Shown here piece after piece: positions 1 through 9,425 of a stretch of DNA of 64,000 nt. The position numbers and the translations under genes were made by a program. A model generated the notes under the pieces. The model was not told where the DNA came from. It saw nothing but the letters and a program-made list of their open reading frames with translations, and ran no database searches. The number at the start of each line of letters is the position of its first letter. Positions within the stretch are counted from its first letter, which is position 1. This DNA is from Bacillota bacterium. Lineage in GTDB: Bacteria; Bacillota; Sulfobacillia; Sulfobacillales; Sulfobacillaceae. The stretch is from the NCBI GenBank assembly GCA_021806205.1, contig JAJZXX010000176.1:1-64000 (forward strand), given 5' to 3'.

Positions 1-1
1 A

Positions 2-772
2 GCACACGAGAGCCAAGATCAAAGTTGGAGCAAGATGGAGGCAGCAGACCGTCTATTGCAAGAGCATGTCGACGTAAATCAATTGCTACACATCGCAGGG
101 AACGCCCAGGGTCCCGCTGAGGTGACTACAAAAATTCAAGGCGCCGTACTAACCTCTCGCCCTAAGGTGGCCATAGCGTGCGATCGGGCCCTTAATTTTT
201 ATTACCCGGCTAATCTCGATGTGCTGACTCAAATGGGAGCGGAATTGCTATGGTTTCGTCCGACCTTCGGGGAAGGTGTGCCGCTGTCGGCTACGCATCT
301 CTATCTAGGAGGCGGATTCCCCGAAGAATATGTCGACGAGTTGACCCAATACCCCGACATGTTCTGTGATATTTATCATCGCATCGTATCGGCCGGGCTT
401 CCAACATTGGCGGAATGCGGGGGATATATGTTTTTGGGCGAGGCTATATGGTCCAAGGGCCATCGGTTTCCTATGGTGGGCGCTATTCCCATGGAAACAG
501 AGATTACGTCGTCTCTAAAGGCTTTGGGATACCGGAACATTACCGTGCGCCAAAGTGGGGTCTTTCCTGCTGGTAGTCGATTTCGTGGCCATGAATATCA
601 CCATTCTAAGATCCTTCAGGATACGGGGCTGGTGCCGGGATATGAAGTGTCATCATCTCGCACGCCGCCGATATCAGAAGGTCATGGTGTTCGCCATCTT
701 TTGGCCGGTTATAGTCATTTATACTTTCCGTCATGCCCTGAAGCGATTCATGCGTGGCTCAAAGCGCAATAA
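2..772 (+). CDS. cbiA: Cobyrinic acid a,c-diamide synthase, C-terminal part (5' truncated by window edge)
   Basis: Frame is open to the window start; GATase-like C-terminal domain with LYLGGGFPEEY and PTLAECGGYMFLG motifs. Confidence 0.88.
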   Translation, partial: AHESQDQSWSKMEAADRLLQEHVDVNQLLHIAGNAQGPAEVTTKIQGAVLTSRPKVAIACDRALNFYYPANLDVLTQMGAELLWFRPTFGEGVPLSATHLYLGGGFPEEYVDELTQYPDMFCDIYHRIVSAGLPTLAECGGYMFLGEAIWSKGHRFPMVGAIPMETEITSSLKALGYRNITVRQSGVFPAGSRFRGHEYHHSKILQDTGLVPGYEVSSSRTPPISEGHGVRHLLAGYSHLYFPSCPEAIHAWLKAQ

Positions 773-829
773 GCGAGGACCAGCAGGCCCCCTAGGTATT
801 GATTGATGTCTTGGGAAGCAGGTGCGTTG

Positions 830-1627
830 ATGACGGGCATTCGATGTCTGGTGCTGGATTTAGATGGGACGCTGTTGAATAGCGACGACATGATTTCGTC
901 CAACAATCTTAAGGCGCTCGAAATGTGTTCTGCCCAGGGCCTTCCTATCGTTCTGGCAACGGGAAGACCGCCCCGGGCCGTTCGACATTTGTTGTCCAGT
1001 CAAACCTTACAGGGTTTTGTCATTTATCTTGATGGGGGACTGACCGTCCACGAATCGTCCCGCCAGATCATTGATCATTGCCCGGTCGATCATCGCGTTG
1101 CCGGAGAAATTGTCGACTGGGTACTGGCCCTGGAGCCCCGGGCCAGCATTTCCTTTGAGGTTCAGGACGCATGGTATGGCTTGCAATCGAGCGAGGATCC
1201 CATAGTGATTAGTCAGGAGTCCGACTTCGCACCGCAATATACTCTGAAACGGGCTGATCTCGCGGGCATGTCGCCGACCCGTGTGATTCTTTCCGGGTTC
1301 CCCGACGTAACACGTCTGGGTGAAGCGTTTTCCAATCAGGTGCGAATGAGGTCTGTGGCCGACGGCGCCTTAATTCAGGTTATGGCTAGATCGGTGAGCA
1401 AGGAGCGCGCTCTGGCGCCAGTGCTAAATGCCCTTGCGATTAGTCCGGAAGAGGTGATGGTGTTCGGAGATGGGTGCAACGATCAGGGGTTGTTTGACTT
1501 TTGCGGGTACCCGGTCGCGATGGCCAATGCGGCCAGTTCGCTGAAAGCGCGAGCCAAATACGTGACCGGATCCAACGATGAAGACGGTGTCGGCGATGCC
1601 TTAAATAAACTCGGACTGATTGGATAG
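830..1627 (+). CDS. HAD-superfamily (Cof-type) hydrolase
   Basis: LVLDLDGTLLNSD motif I and VMVFGDGCNDQGLF motif IV; internal ATG at 830 preferred over 803. Confidence 0.85.
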   Translation: MTGIRCLVLDLDGTLLNSDDMISSNNLKALEMCSAQGLPIVLATGRPPRAVRHLLSSQTLQGFVIYLDGGLTVHESSRQIIDHCPVDHRVAGEIVDWVLALEPRASISFEVQDAWYGLQSSEDPIVISQESDFAPQYTLKRADLAGMSPTRVILSGFPDVTRLGEAFSNQVRMRSVADGALIQVMARSVSKERALAPVLNALAISPEEVMVFGDGCNDQGLFDFCGYPVAMANAASSLKARAKYVTGSNDEDGVGDALNKLGLIG

Positions 1628-1749
1628 TGGAGCCCGGATAGTTTGGGGTCAGTGGGCTTTAGGAGGGGCGAACACCCCGGCGATCCGCCTAGAGTGCGTT
1701 GACAAGTGAGAAAGCCTCCCATACCATAAGGGGCAGAAAGCGCATATCA

Positions 1750-1875
1750 TTCAAGGTGCTCGCCCTACCCGATGCCGAGTGGGGACTACGAGAGAATAGG
1801 GAAACCGGTGAAAAACCGGTGCGGTCCCGCCACTGTAATCGAACTAAGCTTCGAGAGTCAGGAGACCTGCCTTGG
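1750..1875 (+). promoter_or_regulatory. Cobalamin riboswitch (aptamer) upstream of cobU operon
   Basis: Conserved elements read directly: aaggtgctcgccc, gggaaaccggtgaaaaaccggtgcggtcccgccactgtaa, gagtcaggagacctgcctt. Confidence 0.93.
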
Positions 1876-1928
1876 ATGCGCGAAATCCGCCTTCGAGGAA
1901 AGGTCATGGAGATGCGTCCCTATCCATG

Positions 1929-1947
1929 GACCGTCGTCGAGACGGTC
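1929..1947 (+). promoter_or_regulatory. Hairpin in candidate expression platform between riboswitch and cobU
   Basis: GACCGTC-gtcga-GACGGTC perfect 7-bp inverted repeat just upstream of the cobU start region. Confidence 0.5.
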
Positions 1948-1953
1948 TTCTCG

Positions 1954-2523
1954 ATGATGAGGGGTGGGACGTGCGTCGTGGGCCATACGTTGATTCTTGG
2001 TGGTGCCCGCAGTGGAAAAAGTCGATTTGCGGAAGAAACCGCCCTCCAACTTTCCCGAGAAACCTCACAGCCGGTGGTCTATATTGCCACGGCCACCGTT
2101 ACGGACAGTGAAATGAAAAACCGTATTGAGGCACATCAGACCCGGCGTCCGGTGGAGTGGACTACGGTTGAAGAGTCGATGGATGTGGTTCAGGAACTGG
2201 AGCAACGCCGCGAGCCTGCCATTGTGGTGCTGGACTGCCTTTCACTTTTGCTCAACAACTGGATGTTTGCGGGTCTTGAGGATTCAGTCCTAGCTGCGCG
2301 CATCGAAGCACTGGGTCGGACCTTTGAAAGCTTTCGCCATCCCTTATTGGTGGTCAGCAACGAAGTTGGTCAAGGCATCGTGCCCGAAAATTCTCTCGCC
2401 CGCCGCTATCGTGATCAATTGGGCACGATGAATCAGCGTGTCGCGCGTACGGCTGAGCATGTGGTGTGGATGGTGGCGGGGATTCCCGTGGAACTCCAAA
2501 AGTGGGCTCCTAATAAATGGTGA
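1954..2523 (+). CDS. cobU: Adenosylcobinamide kinase / adenosylcobinamide-phosphate guanylyltransferase
   Basis: P-loop LILGGARSGKSRFAE, VVYIATA, VVLDCLSLLLNNW, VVSNEVGQGIVPENSLARRYRDQLGTMNQ. The track ORF from 1699 runs through the riboswitch; real start is 1954/1957 or GTG 1978. Confidence 0.92.
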   Translation: MMRGGTCVVGHTLILGGARSGKSRFAEETALQLSRETSQPVVYIATATVTDSEMKNRIEAHQTRRPVEWTTVEESMDVVQELEQRREPAIVVLDCLSLLLNNWMFAGLEDSVLAARIEALGRTFESFRHPLLVVSNEVGQGIVPENSLARRYRDQLGTMNQRVARTAEHVVWMVAGIPVELQKWAPNKW

Positions 2524-3470
2524 CGGGTGGCGAGATGGGGGCGGCGGCTATGGGCGTAGATGCGGTTATCGGTGATTCTGGCGGCTGGCCCCACCCCGTG
2601 GTCCTCATGGGGGCGGCCATCACTCGCTATGATCAGCAAATGAATCGCTCGGGGCTGAGCCCCGGAGTCCTCAAAGTCCGTGGACTAGGACTGGCGATTG
2701 GTTTGCCTTTGGTGGTGGGAGTCGGCAGCTGGGGGTCGATTTGGGCTCTAGGCCGGGTTTGGTCTCCTTTGGGATGGATAGTAGCGCTGGGGTTGATCTC
2801 CACGACTTTGGCTTGGAAGGGCTTGGGGGATGCGGGACGCCACGTCTATCGAGAGCTATCGTTGGGCCTGGTTCGGGCCCGCAGGGCTGTTGGTGAGATC
2901 GTAGGCCGCGATACGCATGAATTGACGGAAGCCGAAGTGATTCGAGCTACCGTGGAGACCCTGGCCGAGAATATTGTAGACGGCATCGTGGCTCCCTTGT
3001 TTTACGCGGTTTTAGGCGGTGCCCCACTGGCTATGGCATACCGGGCCGTCAACACATTGGATTCCATGGTCGGCTACAAGAGTTCGCGCTATCGGCACTT
3101 CGGCTGGGCGAGTGCTCGATTGGATGATGTCATGAATTTCGTTCCGGCTCGTCTGACCGCCTTATTGTTGTGGGCCGTCATGGCTGGGATGGCTTTGGCC
3201 CCACGGCGGGCCTGGAGAACCATGGTGCGTCAAGCGCATCGCCACCCCAGTCCCAATGCCGGGATTCCCGAGGCTATGATGGCGGGAGGACTAGGGGTGC
3301 GCTTGGGAGGCCGCAATGTGTACGGAGGGGTCCCCTCGCTACGGGCAGAGTTGGGTGAGGCCACCCGGCCATTAGACAGAGAGGATATCGTTCGGGCTGT
3401 CCAAGTCGTCAGATGGACCGGCGCCGTGGCGGCAATGGCGGCGCTTTTGATTGGGGTTTTAACGGCGTGA
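2517..3470 (+). CDS. cbiB: Adenosylcobinamide-phosphate synthase CbiB/CobD family
   Basis: DAVIGDSGGWPHPVVLMG, ETLAENIVDGIVAPLFYAVLGGAPLAMAYRAVNTLDSMVGY. Confidence 0.92.
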   Translation: MVTGGEMGAAAMGVDAVIGDSGGWPHPVVLMGAAITRYDQQMNRSGLSPGVLKVRGLGLAIGLPLVVGVGSWGSIWALGRVWSPLGWIVALGLISTTLAWKGLGDAGRHVYRELSLGLVRARRAVGEIVGRDTHELTEAEVIRATVETLAENIVDGIVAPLFYAVLGGAPLAMAYRAVNTLDSMVGYKSSRYRHFGWASARLDDVMNFVPARLTALLLWAVMAGMALAPRRAWRTMVRQAHRHPSPNAGIPEAMMAGGLGVRLGGRNVYGGVPSLRAELGEATRPLDREDIVRAVQVVRWTGAVAAMAALLIGVLTA

Positions 3471-4228
3471 TGACAGATCGGGTGAAGAGTTTACTGCTAG
3501 CCATGGAATTTGGAACCATTCTTCCCATGCCGCACATGGACGGTGTGAATCAGGACACGCTGAGTCGCAGCATGGGATTTTTTCCAGTGACGGGGTTGGC
3601 CTTGGGATTGATTCTTTGGGGTTTTATGTGGACCGGGACTCACTTTTTGACCGAGGATGCGACCGCCATCTTAGGATTAGGTGTGTATGTGTTGGCTACC
3701 GGAGCTCTTCATCTCGATGGACTGAGTGACACTTTTGACGCGTTCGGCAGCCGAAGACCGCCCAAAGAGGCGTTGGCGGTCATGAAGGATAGCCGCATCG
3801 GGACGATGGGTGCCGCGGCCTTGGCGATTGTGCTGATTGGCAAGGCGGTGGCTTTTGCAAAAATGCCCGTGAGTGGGCCGGGCCCCTGGGTGGTGGTGCC
3901 CGTGTTAGCCAGGACATCGGTGGTCTGGTGCATGGCGTGGTCATCTCCAGCTCGTCCGGATGGCCTTGGTGCACTTTACTCCAGACGTTTGTCCTATAAG
4001 ACGGTGGGCGGAGTGACGGTGGTGAGTTTGGCTTTAGCTGCCTGGTTGCTGCCTTGGTATCAGGCTTTAATAGCTGTCATGCTGTGTATGATGGCTACAG
4101 TCATTTGGGTTTTCCTGACACGTCGGCGATTCGGCGGTGCAACCGGTGACACCTATGGGGCTCTCCTCGAACTGGTTGAATGGGTCGGATTTCTTGTTTT
4201 AGCGGGAGGGTGGGGTTATGGACGTTAG
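3470..4228 (+). CDS. cobS: Cobalamin synthase (adenosylcobinamide-GDP ribazoletransferase)
   Basis: ATGHLHLDGLSDTFDAFGS-type motif (ATGALHLDGLSDTFDAFGS), membrane protein, gene order; start at ATG 3470 (ORF 3413 is longer). Confidence 0.9.
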   Translation: MTDRVKSLLLAMEFGTILPMPHMDGVNQDTLSRSMGFFPVTGLALGLILWGFMWTGTHFLTEDATAILGLGVYVLATGALHLDGLSDTFDAFGSRRPPKEALAVMKDSRIGTMGAAALAIVLIGKAVAFAKMPVSGPGPWVVVPVLARTSVVWCMAWSSPARPDGLGALYSRRLSYKTVGGVTVVSLALAAWLLPWYQALIAVMLCMMATVIWVFLTRRRFGGATGDTYGALLELVEWVGFLVLAGGWGYGR

Positions 4229-5321
4229 ACCAGCCGAACATGGAGGCCAGGTCCATTGGGCCTCGCGCCAAACCGGCCGCACACTCTCTGAAATACTTGA
4301 TTTTAGCGCCAATATTAATCCCTTGGGCCCGCCTGCGTCTGTTAAAGCGGCCCTGACCGAGGCCCTGGACGACATTCGTTTTTATCCCGATTCTTCACAT
4401 TATCGGGTGAAGCGCGCCGTTGCCGAACGCTATGGGATTTCCGTGGAGAGTGTTTTGGTTTCAAATGGGGCGACGGAGGCTATTGATCTGGCGCTGCGCT
4501 CGTTGCATCCCCAACGGGTCATTATTTTGGAACCAGCTTTTAGCGAATATCGAGCGGCCGCGCACCGCCATCATCTTGCCTGGATCGCGCTGCCCCTGCT
4601 GCGCCCTGACTTTACGCCCCCGTGGGATTTGTTAGAGGACACCGCGCGTTCCGGTGACTTGGTGATATGGAATAACCCCCACAATCCCAGCGGGGGTCGT
4701 GTGGTGCGCCGCGACTTCGCCGCGCGCATGGCCGAGTTGGCCGGGCGCGGCGTGTCGTTCTTGATAGACGAATCGTTTATTGATTTTCTGATCGATAGGG
4801 ATGACACATCAGCCCTTTTAGAGGCCTTAGATCCCAATCGGAAAGTTGTCGTAGTGCGGTCCCTCACGAAGTTCCTTGCGATTCCCGGCCTACGCTTTGG
4901 CTATGCGCTCGCCCATCCCGCTACGATAAGCGGCATCGAGCAGTTTAGGGATCGATGGAGTGTGAGCCATCTGGCGCAAGAGGCTGCCATTGCTGGACTG
5001 GGCGATGAGGCATTCGCTAAAAAGACCCAATCCTGGCTCCTTCAGTCCATGCAGCAAGTCCGGGATTTATGGGGATCGGTTCCTGAGTGTCAGTTGCAAC
5101 CGACCCGGGTCAACTTCTTTTTGTTGCGGTGGAATGATGAAGCGCTCTCCAGACGACTAGCTTTCCACCTCTTGCAGCGCGGTGTCATTGTGCGGCTGTG
5201 TGAAGGGTTCTTAGGCCTGGGGGCTTCGTATTGGCGATTGGCGATGCGCAGCCTCGAAGAGAATATTCGGCTTTACCAAGCGGTCCAAGAGGTGCTAAAA
5301 GAGGTGAGGGCGGATGGCTAA
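4218..5321 (+). CDS. cobD: PLP-dependent threonine-phosphate decarboxylase / histidinol-phosphate aminotransferase-like (CobD type)
   Basis: DFSANINPLGPP, NNPHNPSGG, SLTKFLAIPGLRFGY aminotransferase signatures; location inside cob operon. Confidence 0.85.
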   Translation: MDVRPAEHGGQVHWASRQTGRTLSEILDFSANINPLGPPASVKAALTEALDDIRFYPDSSHYRVKRAVAERYGISVESVLVSNGATEAIDLALRSLHPQRVIILEPAFSEYRAAAHRHHLAWIALPLLRPDFTPPWDLLEDTARSGDLVIWNNPHNPSGGRVVRRDFAARMAELAGRGVSFLIDESFIDFLIDRDDTSALLEALDPNRKVVVVRSLTKFLAIPGLRFGYALAHPATISGIEQFRDRWSVSHLAQEAAIAGLGDEAFAKKTQSWLLQSMQQVRDLWGSVPECQLQPTRVNFFLLRWNDEALSRRLAFHLLQRGVIVRLCEGFLGLGASYWRLAMRSLEENIRLYQAVQEVLKEVRADG

Positions 5322-6885
5322 GGCTGTCATGGTTATGGGAACCGCGTCGCATGTTGGCAAAAGTGTGCTGGCCACGGCTCTGTGCCGAATTTTCTACCAG
5401 GATGGACATCGGGTCGCGCCGTTTAAAGTGCAAAATATGTCGCGAAATTCCGCAGTGACCCCAAAAGGATTGGAGATGAGCCGCGCACAAGCTGTACAAG
5501 CCGAGGCGTCCGGAGTGGAGCCTGATGTGCACATGAACCCGATTCTCTTAAAACCTACCGATGGACGCACCTCCCAGGTGGTTGTTCAGGGAAGGGTTCA
5601 GGGTAACCAATCGGCGGCATCGTACATGGGTTCTGGCAAAGACGCATTGTGGCAAGCCGCCCAGGAGAGCTTTCGCTATCTTTCCGAACGATTTTCGGTG
5701 ATTGTCATGGAAGGCGCTGGAAGCCCGGTCGAGATGAATCTGAAAGCCCATGACTTAGCCAATATGCGTGCGGCCGAAATGGCCGACGCCCGGGTGATCT
5801 TGGTCGCGGACATCGAGCCGGGCGGAGTCTTTGCCTCGGTTATCGGGACATTGGACTTGTTGGAACCTCATGAGCGACGGCGGGTCTTTGGCATTATCAT
5901 CAATAAGTTCCGCGGCGACCCGATGCTCTTTGATGAAGGAGTGCAGTTTCTCGAGGAAAGGACCGGCATTCCTGTGTTGGGGGTGATTCCCTTTTTGCCT
6001 GACCTGGCTATTGATGAAGAGGATTCCATGGGTCTAAAATCCTTGCGGTATCGACTGCGGGAAGGAAGCGGTATCGCCGTCGCGATAGTGCCGTTGCCAC
6101 ATTTAGCGAACTTTACGGATGTGGACGCACTATTTTGGGAGTCGGACGTGCTGCCCTTTTTTGGGAAGCGTCCTGAGGACTTGGTGACGGCTGATGCGGT
6201 TGTGATCCCGGGAACCAAAAACACCATGGAGGACCTGGCCTGGCTATCGGCCTCCGGCTGGACCGACGCATTGAAAATGGTGCATGCACGGGGTGTCCCG
6301 ATTTTAGGGATTTGTGGTGGATTTCAGATGCTAGGGCAAGTGGTGCGCGATCCCCAGGGGTTTGAATCATATCGCGAAACGGTCGCGGGACTCGGCCTTT
6401 TACCCATGGAAACGGAATTGGTTTCACCCAAGCGCACTATCTGGGTCCATGGATATTTGGCAGGTCCGTATACATCGATTCCGGTCAAGGGGTACGAGAT
6501 CCATATGGGGCAGAGTCGTTTCGTAGAAGACATCGATCCGTTGGCTCTGGTGGGCCCGCCCGATGGGCCGGCGCAATCCGAAGGTGCTGTCGTCAATGGA
6601 ATGGCTGTGGTAGGCACGTATCTCCATGGTCTTTTGGATAACCAGGGGTTTCGGGAGATCTGGCTCAATATGGTGCGCCAACGAATTGGAGCTAAACCGG
6701 TCCACTCCGGGCTATCGGTGGCCGAGGTGCGCGAACAGGCCTATGATCGCCTCGCCACCGCCGTTCGAGGCCATATCCGAATGGATCTCCTATACGCCGC
6801 GGTAGGTATTAAAACCAGACGCCTCCGGCATTCAATTCAACATCCACAACACCCAAAGGAGGGTAGCCATGAGTCGTTATCCTGA
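5314..6885 (+). CDS. cbiP: Cobyric acid synthase
   Basis: VMGTASHVGKSVLATALCRIF, KPTDGRTSQVVVQGR, PILGICGGFQMLG, GTYLHGLLDN. Confidence 0.93.
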   Translation: MAKAVMVMGTASHVGKSVLATALCRIFYQDGHRVAPFKVQNMSRNSAVTPKGLEMSRAQAVQAEASGVEPDVHMNPILLKPTDGRTSQVVVQGRVQGNQSAASYMGSGKDALWQAAQESFRYLSERFSVIVMEGAGSPVEMNLKAHDLANMRAAEMADARVILVADIEPGGVFASVIGTLDLLEPHERRRVFGIIINKFRGDPMLFDEGVQFLEERTGIPVLGVIPFLPDLAIDEEDSMGLKSLRYRLREGSGIAVAIVPLPHLANFTDVDALFWESDVLPFFGKRPEDLVTADAVVIPGTKNTMEDLAWLSASGWTDALKMVHARGVPILGICGGFQMLGQVVRDPQGFESYRETVAGLGLLPMETELVSPKRTIWVHGYLAGPYTSIPVKGYEIHMGQSRFVEDIDPLALVGPPDGPAQSEGAVVNGMAVVGTYLHGLLDNQGFREIWLNMVRQRIGAKPVHSGLSVAEVREQAYDRLATAVRGHIRMDLLYAAVGIKTRRLRHSIQHPQHPKEGSHESLS

Positions 6886-7651
6886 GCGGATTGTGTGTTT
6901 AGCGGCAGAAGTTCCGGGAATCTTGAAAGAGCTGGGCGCATTGGACCGGGTCGTGGGGATTTCGGCGTATACCACGGATCCGAAGGAGGCGCTCGCCATT
7001 CCCAAGGTTAGCGGGTTTCAACACGGTAGCGTCGACCGCATTTTAGGCCAAAAGCCCGACGTCGTGGTTTTGACATCAGCGGTGCAGCAAAAACTGGCTC
7101 AAGGGCTGATAGACCGCGGCGCGTCTATCGTGCATCTGAGTCCCCATCGGTTGGAGGATCTGTATCACAACGTGAGATTGTTAGGCGCTTTAGTGGGTGA
7201 GTCGGTTAGAGCAGCAGAATTAGCAAATCGGCTAAAAGCAGAAGTAGAACGGGTACGAAGCCAGTCTCACCATCTTAAGTATAGTCCACGCGTATATTTT
7301 GAAGAATGGATGGACCCTTTGATAGTGGGGATTGGATGGGTGAGTGATCTGATCGACGCGGCCGGCGGCATGGATATCTTTCGTGCCCGTTCTCTGGAAG
7401 GCCGACGCTCTCGCGACCGTATCGTAGAGCCGCACGAATGGATTGACGCCAAGCCGGACGTCATCTTGGCGTCATGGTGCGGCAAACCGGTTCAGATGGA
7501 TCAAATTCGCTCGCGCCCGGGAGCGCAAGAGGTGCCAGCGATCCAAAACGGACGCATTTACGAAGTCGATGGGACAGTTCTGCAATGCGGAACCCGGTTG
7601 GTTGACCGCCTGGCTGAAATGGCCCAGATTATTGAAAAGGCGGTATCGTGA
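6869..7651 (+). CDS. BtuF-like cobalamin-binding (TroA superfamily) protein lacking an N-terminal signal peptide
   Basis: RIVCLAAEVPGILKELGALDRVVGISAYTTDP, KPDVVVLTS; N-terminus MSRYPERIVCLAAE has no hydrophobic leader or lipobox. Confidence 0.82.
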   Translation: MSRYPERIVCLAAEVPGILKELGALDRVVGISAYTTDPKEALAIPKVSGFQHGSVDRILGQKPDVVVLTSAVQQKLAQGLIDRGASIVHLSPHRLEDLYHNVRLLGALVGESVRAAELANRLKAEVERVRSQSHHLKYSPRVYFEEWMDPLIVGIGWVSDLIDAAGGMDIFRARSLEGRRSRDRIVEPHEWIDAKPDVILASWCGKPVQMDQIRSRPGAQEVPAIQNGRIYEVDGTVLQCGTRLVDRLAEMAQIIEKAVS

Positions 7652-9423
7652 TTAGCCAGCAGGCCTGGCAAGCGCGGCTTCAGGACATTCCCAGGCTGGA
7701 TGCATCGGCAATGATTCGAGCCAAGGCGCGACTCGATGACCTGACCAAACCCCGCGGCAGCCTGGGACGTCTGGAACCCCTTTTGGTTGACTTAGCAGGT
7801 ATGACCGGCCATGTCATACCCGCGATTAACAGCCCCATGACGCTCATTTTCGCGGCTGACCATGGCGTGGTGGAAGAGGGGGTTTCTCGCTATAGCCCGG
7901 ATGTGACCGAAGAAATGGCTGTTAACGTAGCCATGGGGAGTGCTGTCTCAAGCGTCCTGGCCCGCGGGGTGGGATCCGGGCTGTGGGTGGTGGACGTCGG
8001 CATCCGTCGCCGCGTGCGGCACCCGAGGGTTATCGTGCGAAAAGTGGCACCGGGCACCCAGAATATCGCACAAGGCGCGGCCATGAGCTCATTGCAACTG
8101 GATCAAGCTCTGATGGTCGGATGGTCGACGGCGGGTGAGGCGCTCGACCAGGGAGCGGACCTCATCGTGGTGGGCGAAATCGGGATTGCCAACACCACGG
8201 TGGCGTCGTGCATGGCGTCTCGACTTCTAGGACTATCAGCGGAGCGCGTGGCAGGGACGGGAACTGGGATTGATGACGCAACATTCCAGCGAAAGGTGGC
8301 AATCATCCAGACAGCCTTGGATCGGAATCAGACGAATTCAGACGATCCGCTCGATGTTTTGCATAAACTGGGTGGATTTGAAATTGCTGCGATGACAGGC
8401 GCAATCTGGAGATCTGCCTTGGGTGGGGTCCCCATTTTATTAGATGGGCTGGCGACGGCCGTGGCCGCGCTCATCGCAGTACGCATAGCCCCGAGGACCC
8501 ACCAGTACCTTATCCCCGGTCACGGCTCGCCCGAACCCGCCCATAGGCTTTTGTTGGCGGAGCTCGGTTTGGAGCCTCTCGTGAATTTGGATATGCGTTT
8601 AGGTGAAGCGACGGGCGCATTAATGGCACTGCCGCTCATCACCCAGGCGGTGCAGGCAATGGCGGAGACAGCGACCTTTTCGGATGCGCGCGTCACTAAT
8701 CCCCATAAGACGGGCAACGACTCGGATTCTCCCCTTGAGTCGGGGGAACCCGTTTCGCTTGGGTTTTCACCAAGAGAGAGAGCAGCGGTGTATAAAGTGA
8801 TTTCAGCACGGCGCGATATTCGGGTTTTTTTACCGGATCCGGTGCCCAGGGATATATTGGTGCGCATACTCAATGCCGGGCATCAGGGTCCGTCAGTGGG
8901 TTTTATGCAGCCCTGGAACTTCATGATTGTCCGCGATAGGGATATGCGTCAGCGTCTTCAGACACTGGTGGACCAAGAGCGGGTGAAAGCCGGGCAGCAC
9001 TATCCCGATGCCCGCCGCGACTATTATCTGCGGCTGAAAGTGGAAGGCTTGATGGATGCACCCATCACGCTCGTGGTCACCAATGATCCGACCCGTGGCG
9101 GCCCGCATGTGTTGGGGCGCAATACCATACCCGAAACCGACCTGATGTCGACCGCCTGTGCGATTGAAAACATGTGGTTAGCCGCCCGAGCCGAAGGTGT
9201 TGCGATGGGGTGGGTGAGCATGTTCCGTAAAGACGATGTGCGCAAGTTGCTGAAAATTCCTGTTGATGTCGATCCGCTGGCATTGCTCACCGTGGGATTT
9301 ACCCCACACTTTCCGGAAATCCCTGTACTAGAAAGGGTGGGGTGGCGCGAACGCTTGAACCTTGGATCTTTGGTTTTTGAAGAGCAGTGGGGAGTTCCGG
9401 CGGGATTTATGAAAGGAGACTGA
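7648..9423 (+). CDS. cobT-bluB: Fusion: CobT nicotinate-nucleotide-dimethylbenzimidazole phosphoribosyltransferase + BluB 5,6-dimethylbenzimidazole synthase
   Basis: CobT part: KPRGSLGRLEPLLVDLAGM, FAADHGVVEEGVS, GEIGIANTT; BluB part from about aa 370: YKVISARRDIRVFLPDPVPRDILVRILNAGHQGPSVGFMQPWNFMIVRD; single open frame. Confidence 0.93.
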   Translation: MISQQAWQARLQDIPRLDASAMIRAKARLDDLTKPRGSLGRLEPLLVDLAGMTGHVIPAINSPMTLIFAADHGVVEEGVSRYSPDVTEEMAVNVAMGSAVSSVLARGVGSGLWVVDVGIRRRVRHPRVIVRKVAPGTQNIAQGAAMSSLQLDQALMVGWSTAGEALDQGADLIVVGEIGIANTTVASCMASRLLGLSAERVAGTGTGIDDATFQRKVAIIQTALDRNQTNSDDPLDVLHKLGGFEIAAMTGAIWRSALGGVPILLDGLATAVAALIAVRIAPRTHQYLIPGHGSPEPAHRLLLAELGLEPLVNLDMRLGEATGALMALPLITQAVQAMAETATFSDARVTNPHKTGNDSDSPLESGEPVSLGFSPRERAAVYKVISARRDIRVFLPDPVPRDILVRILNAGHQGPSVGFMQPWNFMIVRDRDMRQRLQTLVDQERVKAGQHYPDARRDYYLRLKVEGLMDAPITLVVTNDPTRGGPHVLGRNTIPETDLMSTACAIENMWLAARAEGVAMGWVSMFRKDDVRKLLKIPVDVDPLALLTVGFTPHFPEIPVLERVGWRERLNLGSLVFEEQWGVPAGFMKGD

Positions 9424-9425
9424 CA

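Noticed and set aside
1699-1953. N-terminal 85 aa of the track ORF 1699-2523
   Set aside because: This part overlaps the cobalamin riboswitch aptamer; the conserved CobU start lies at 1954 or later.
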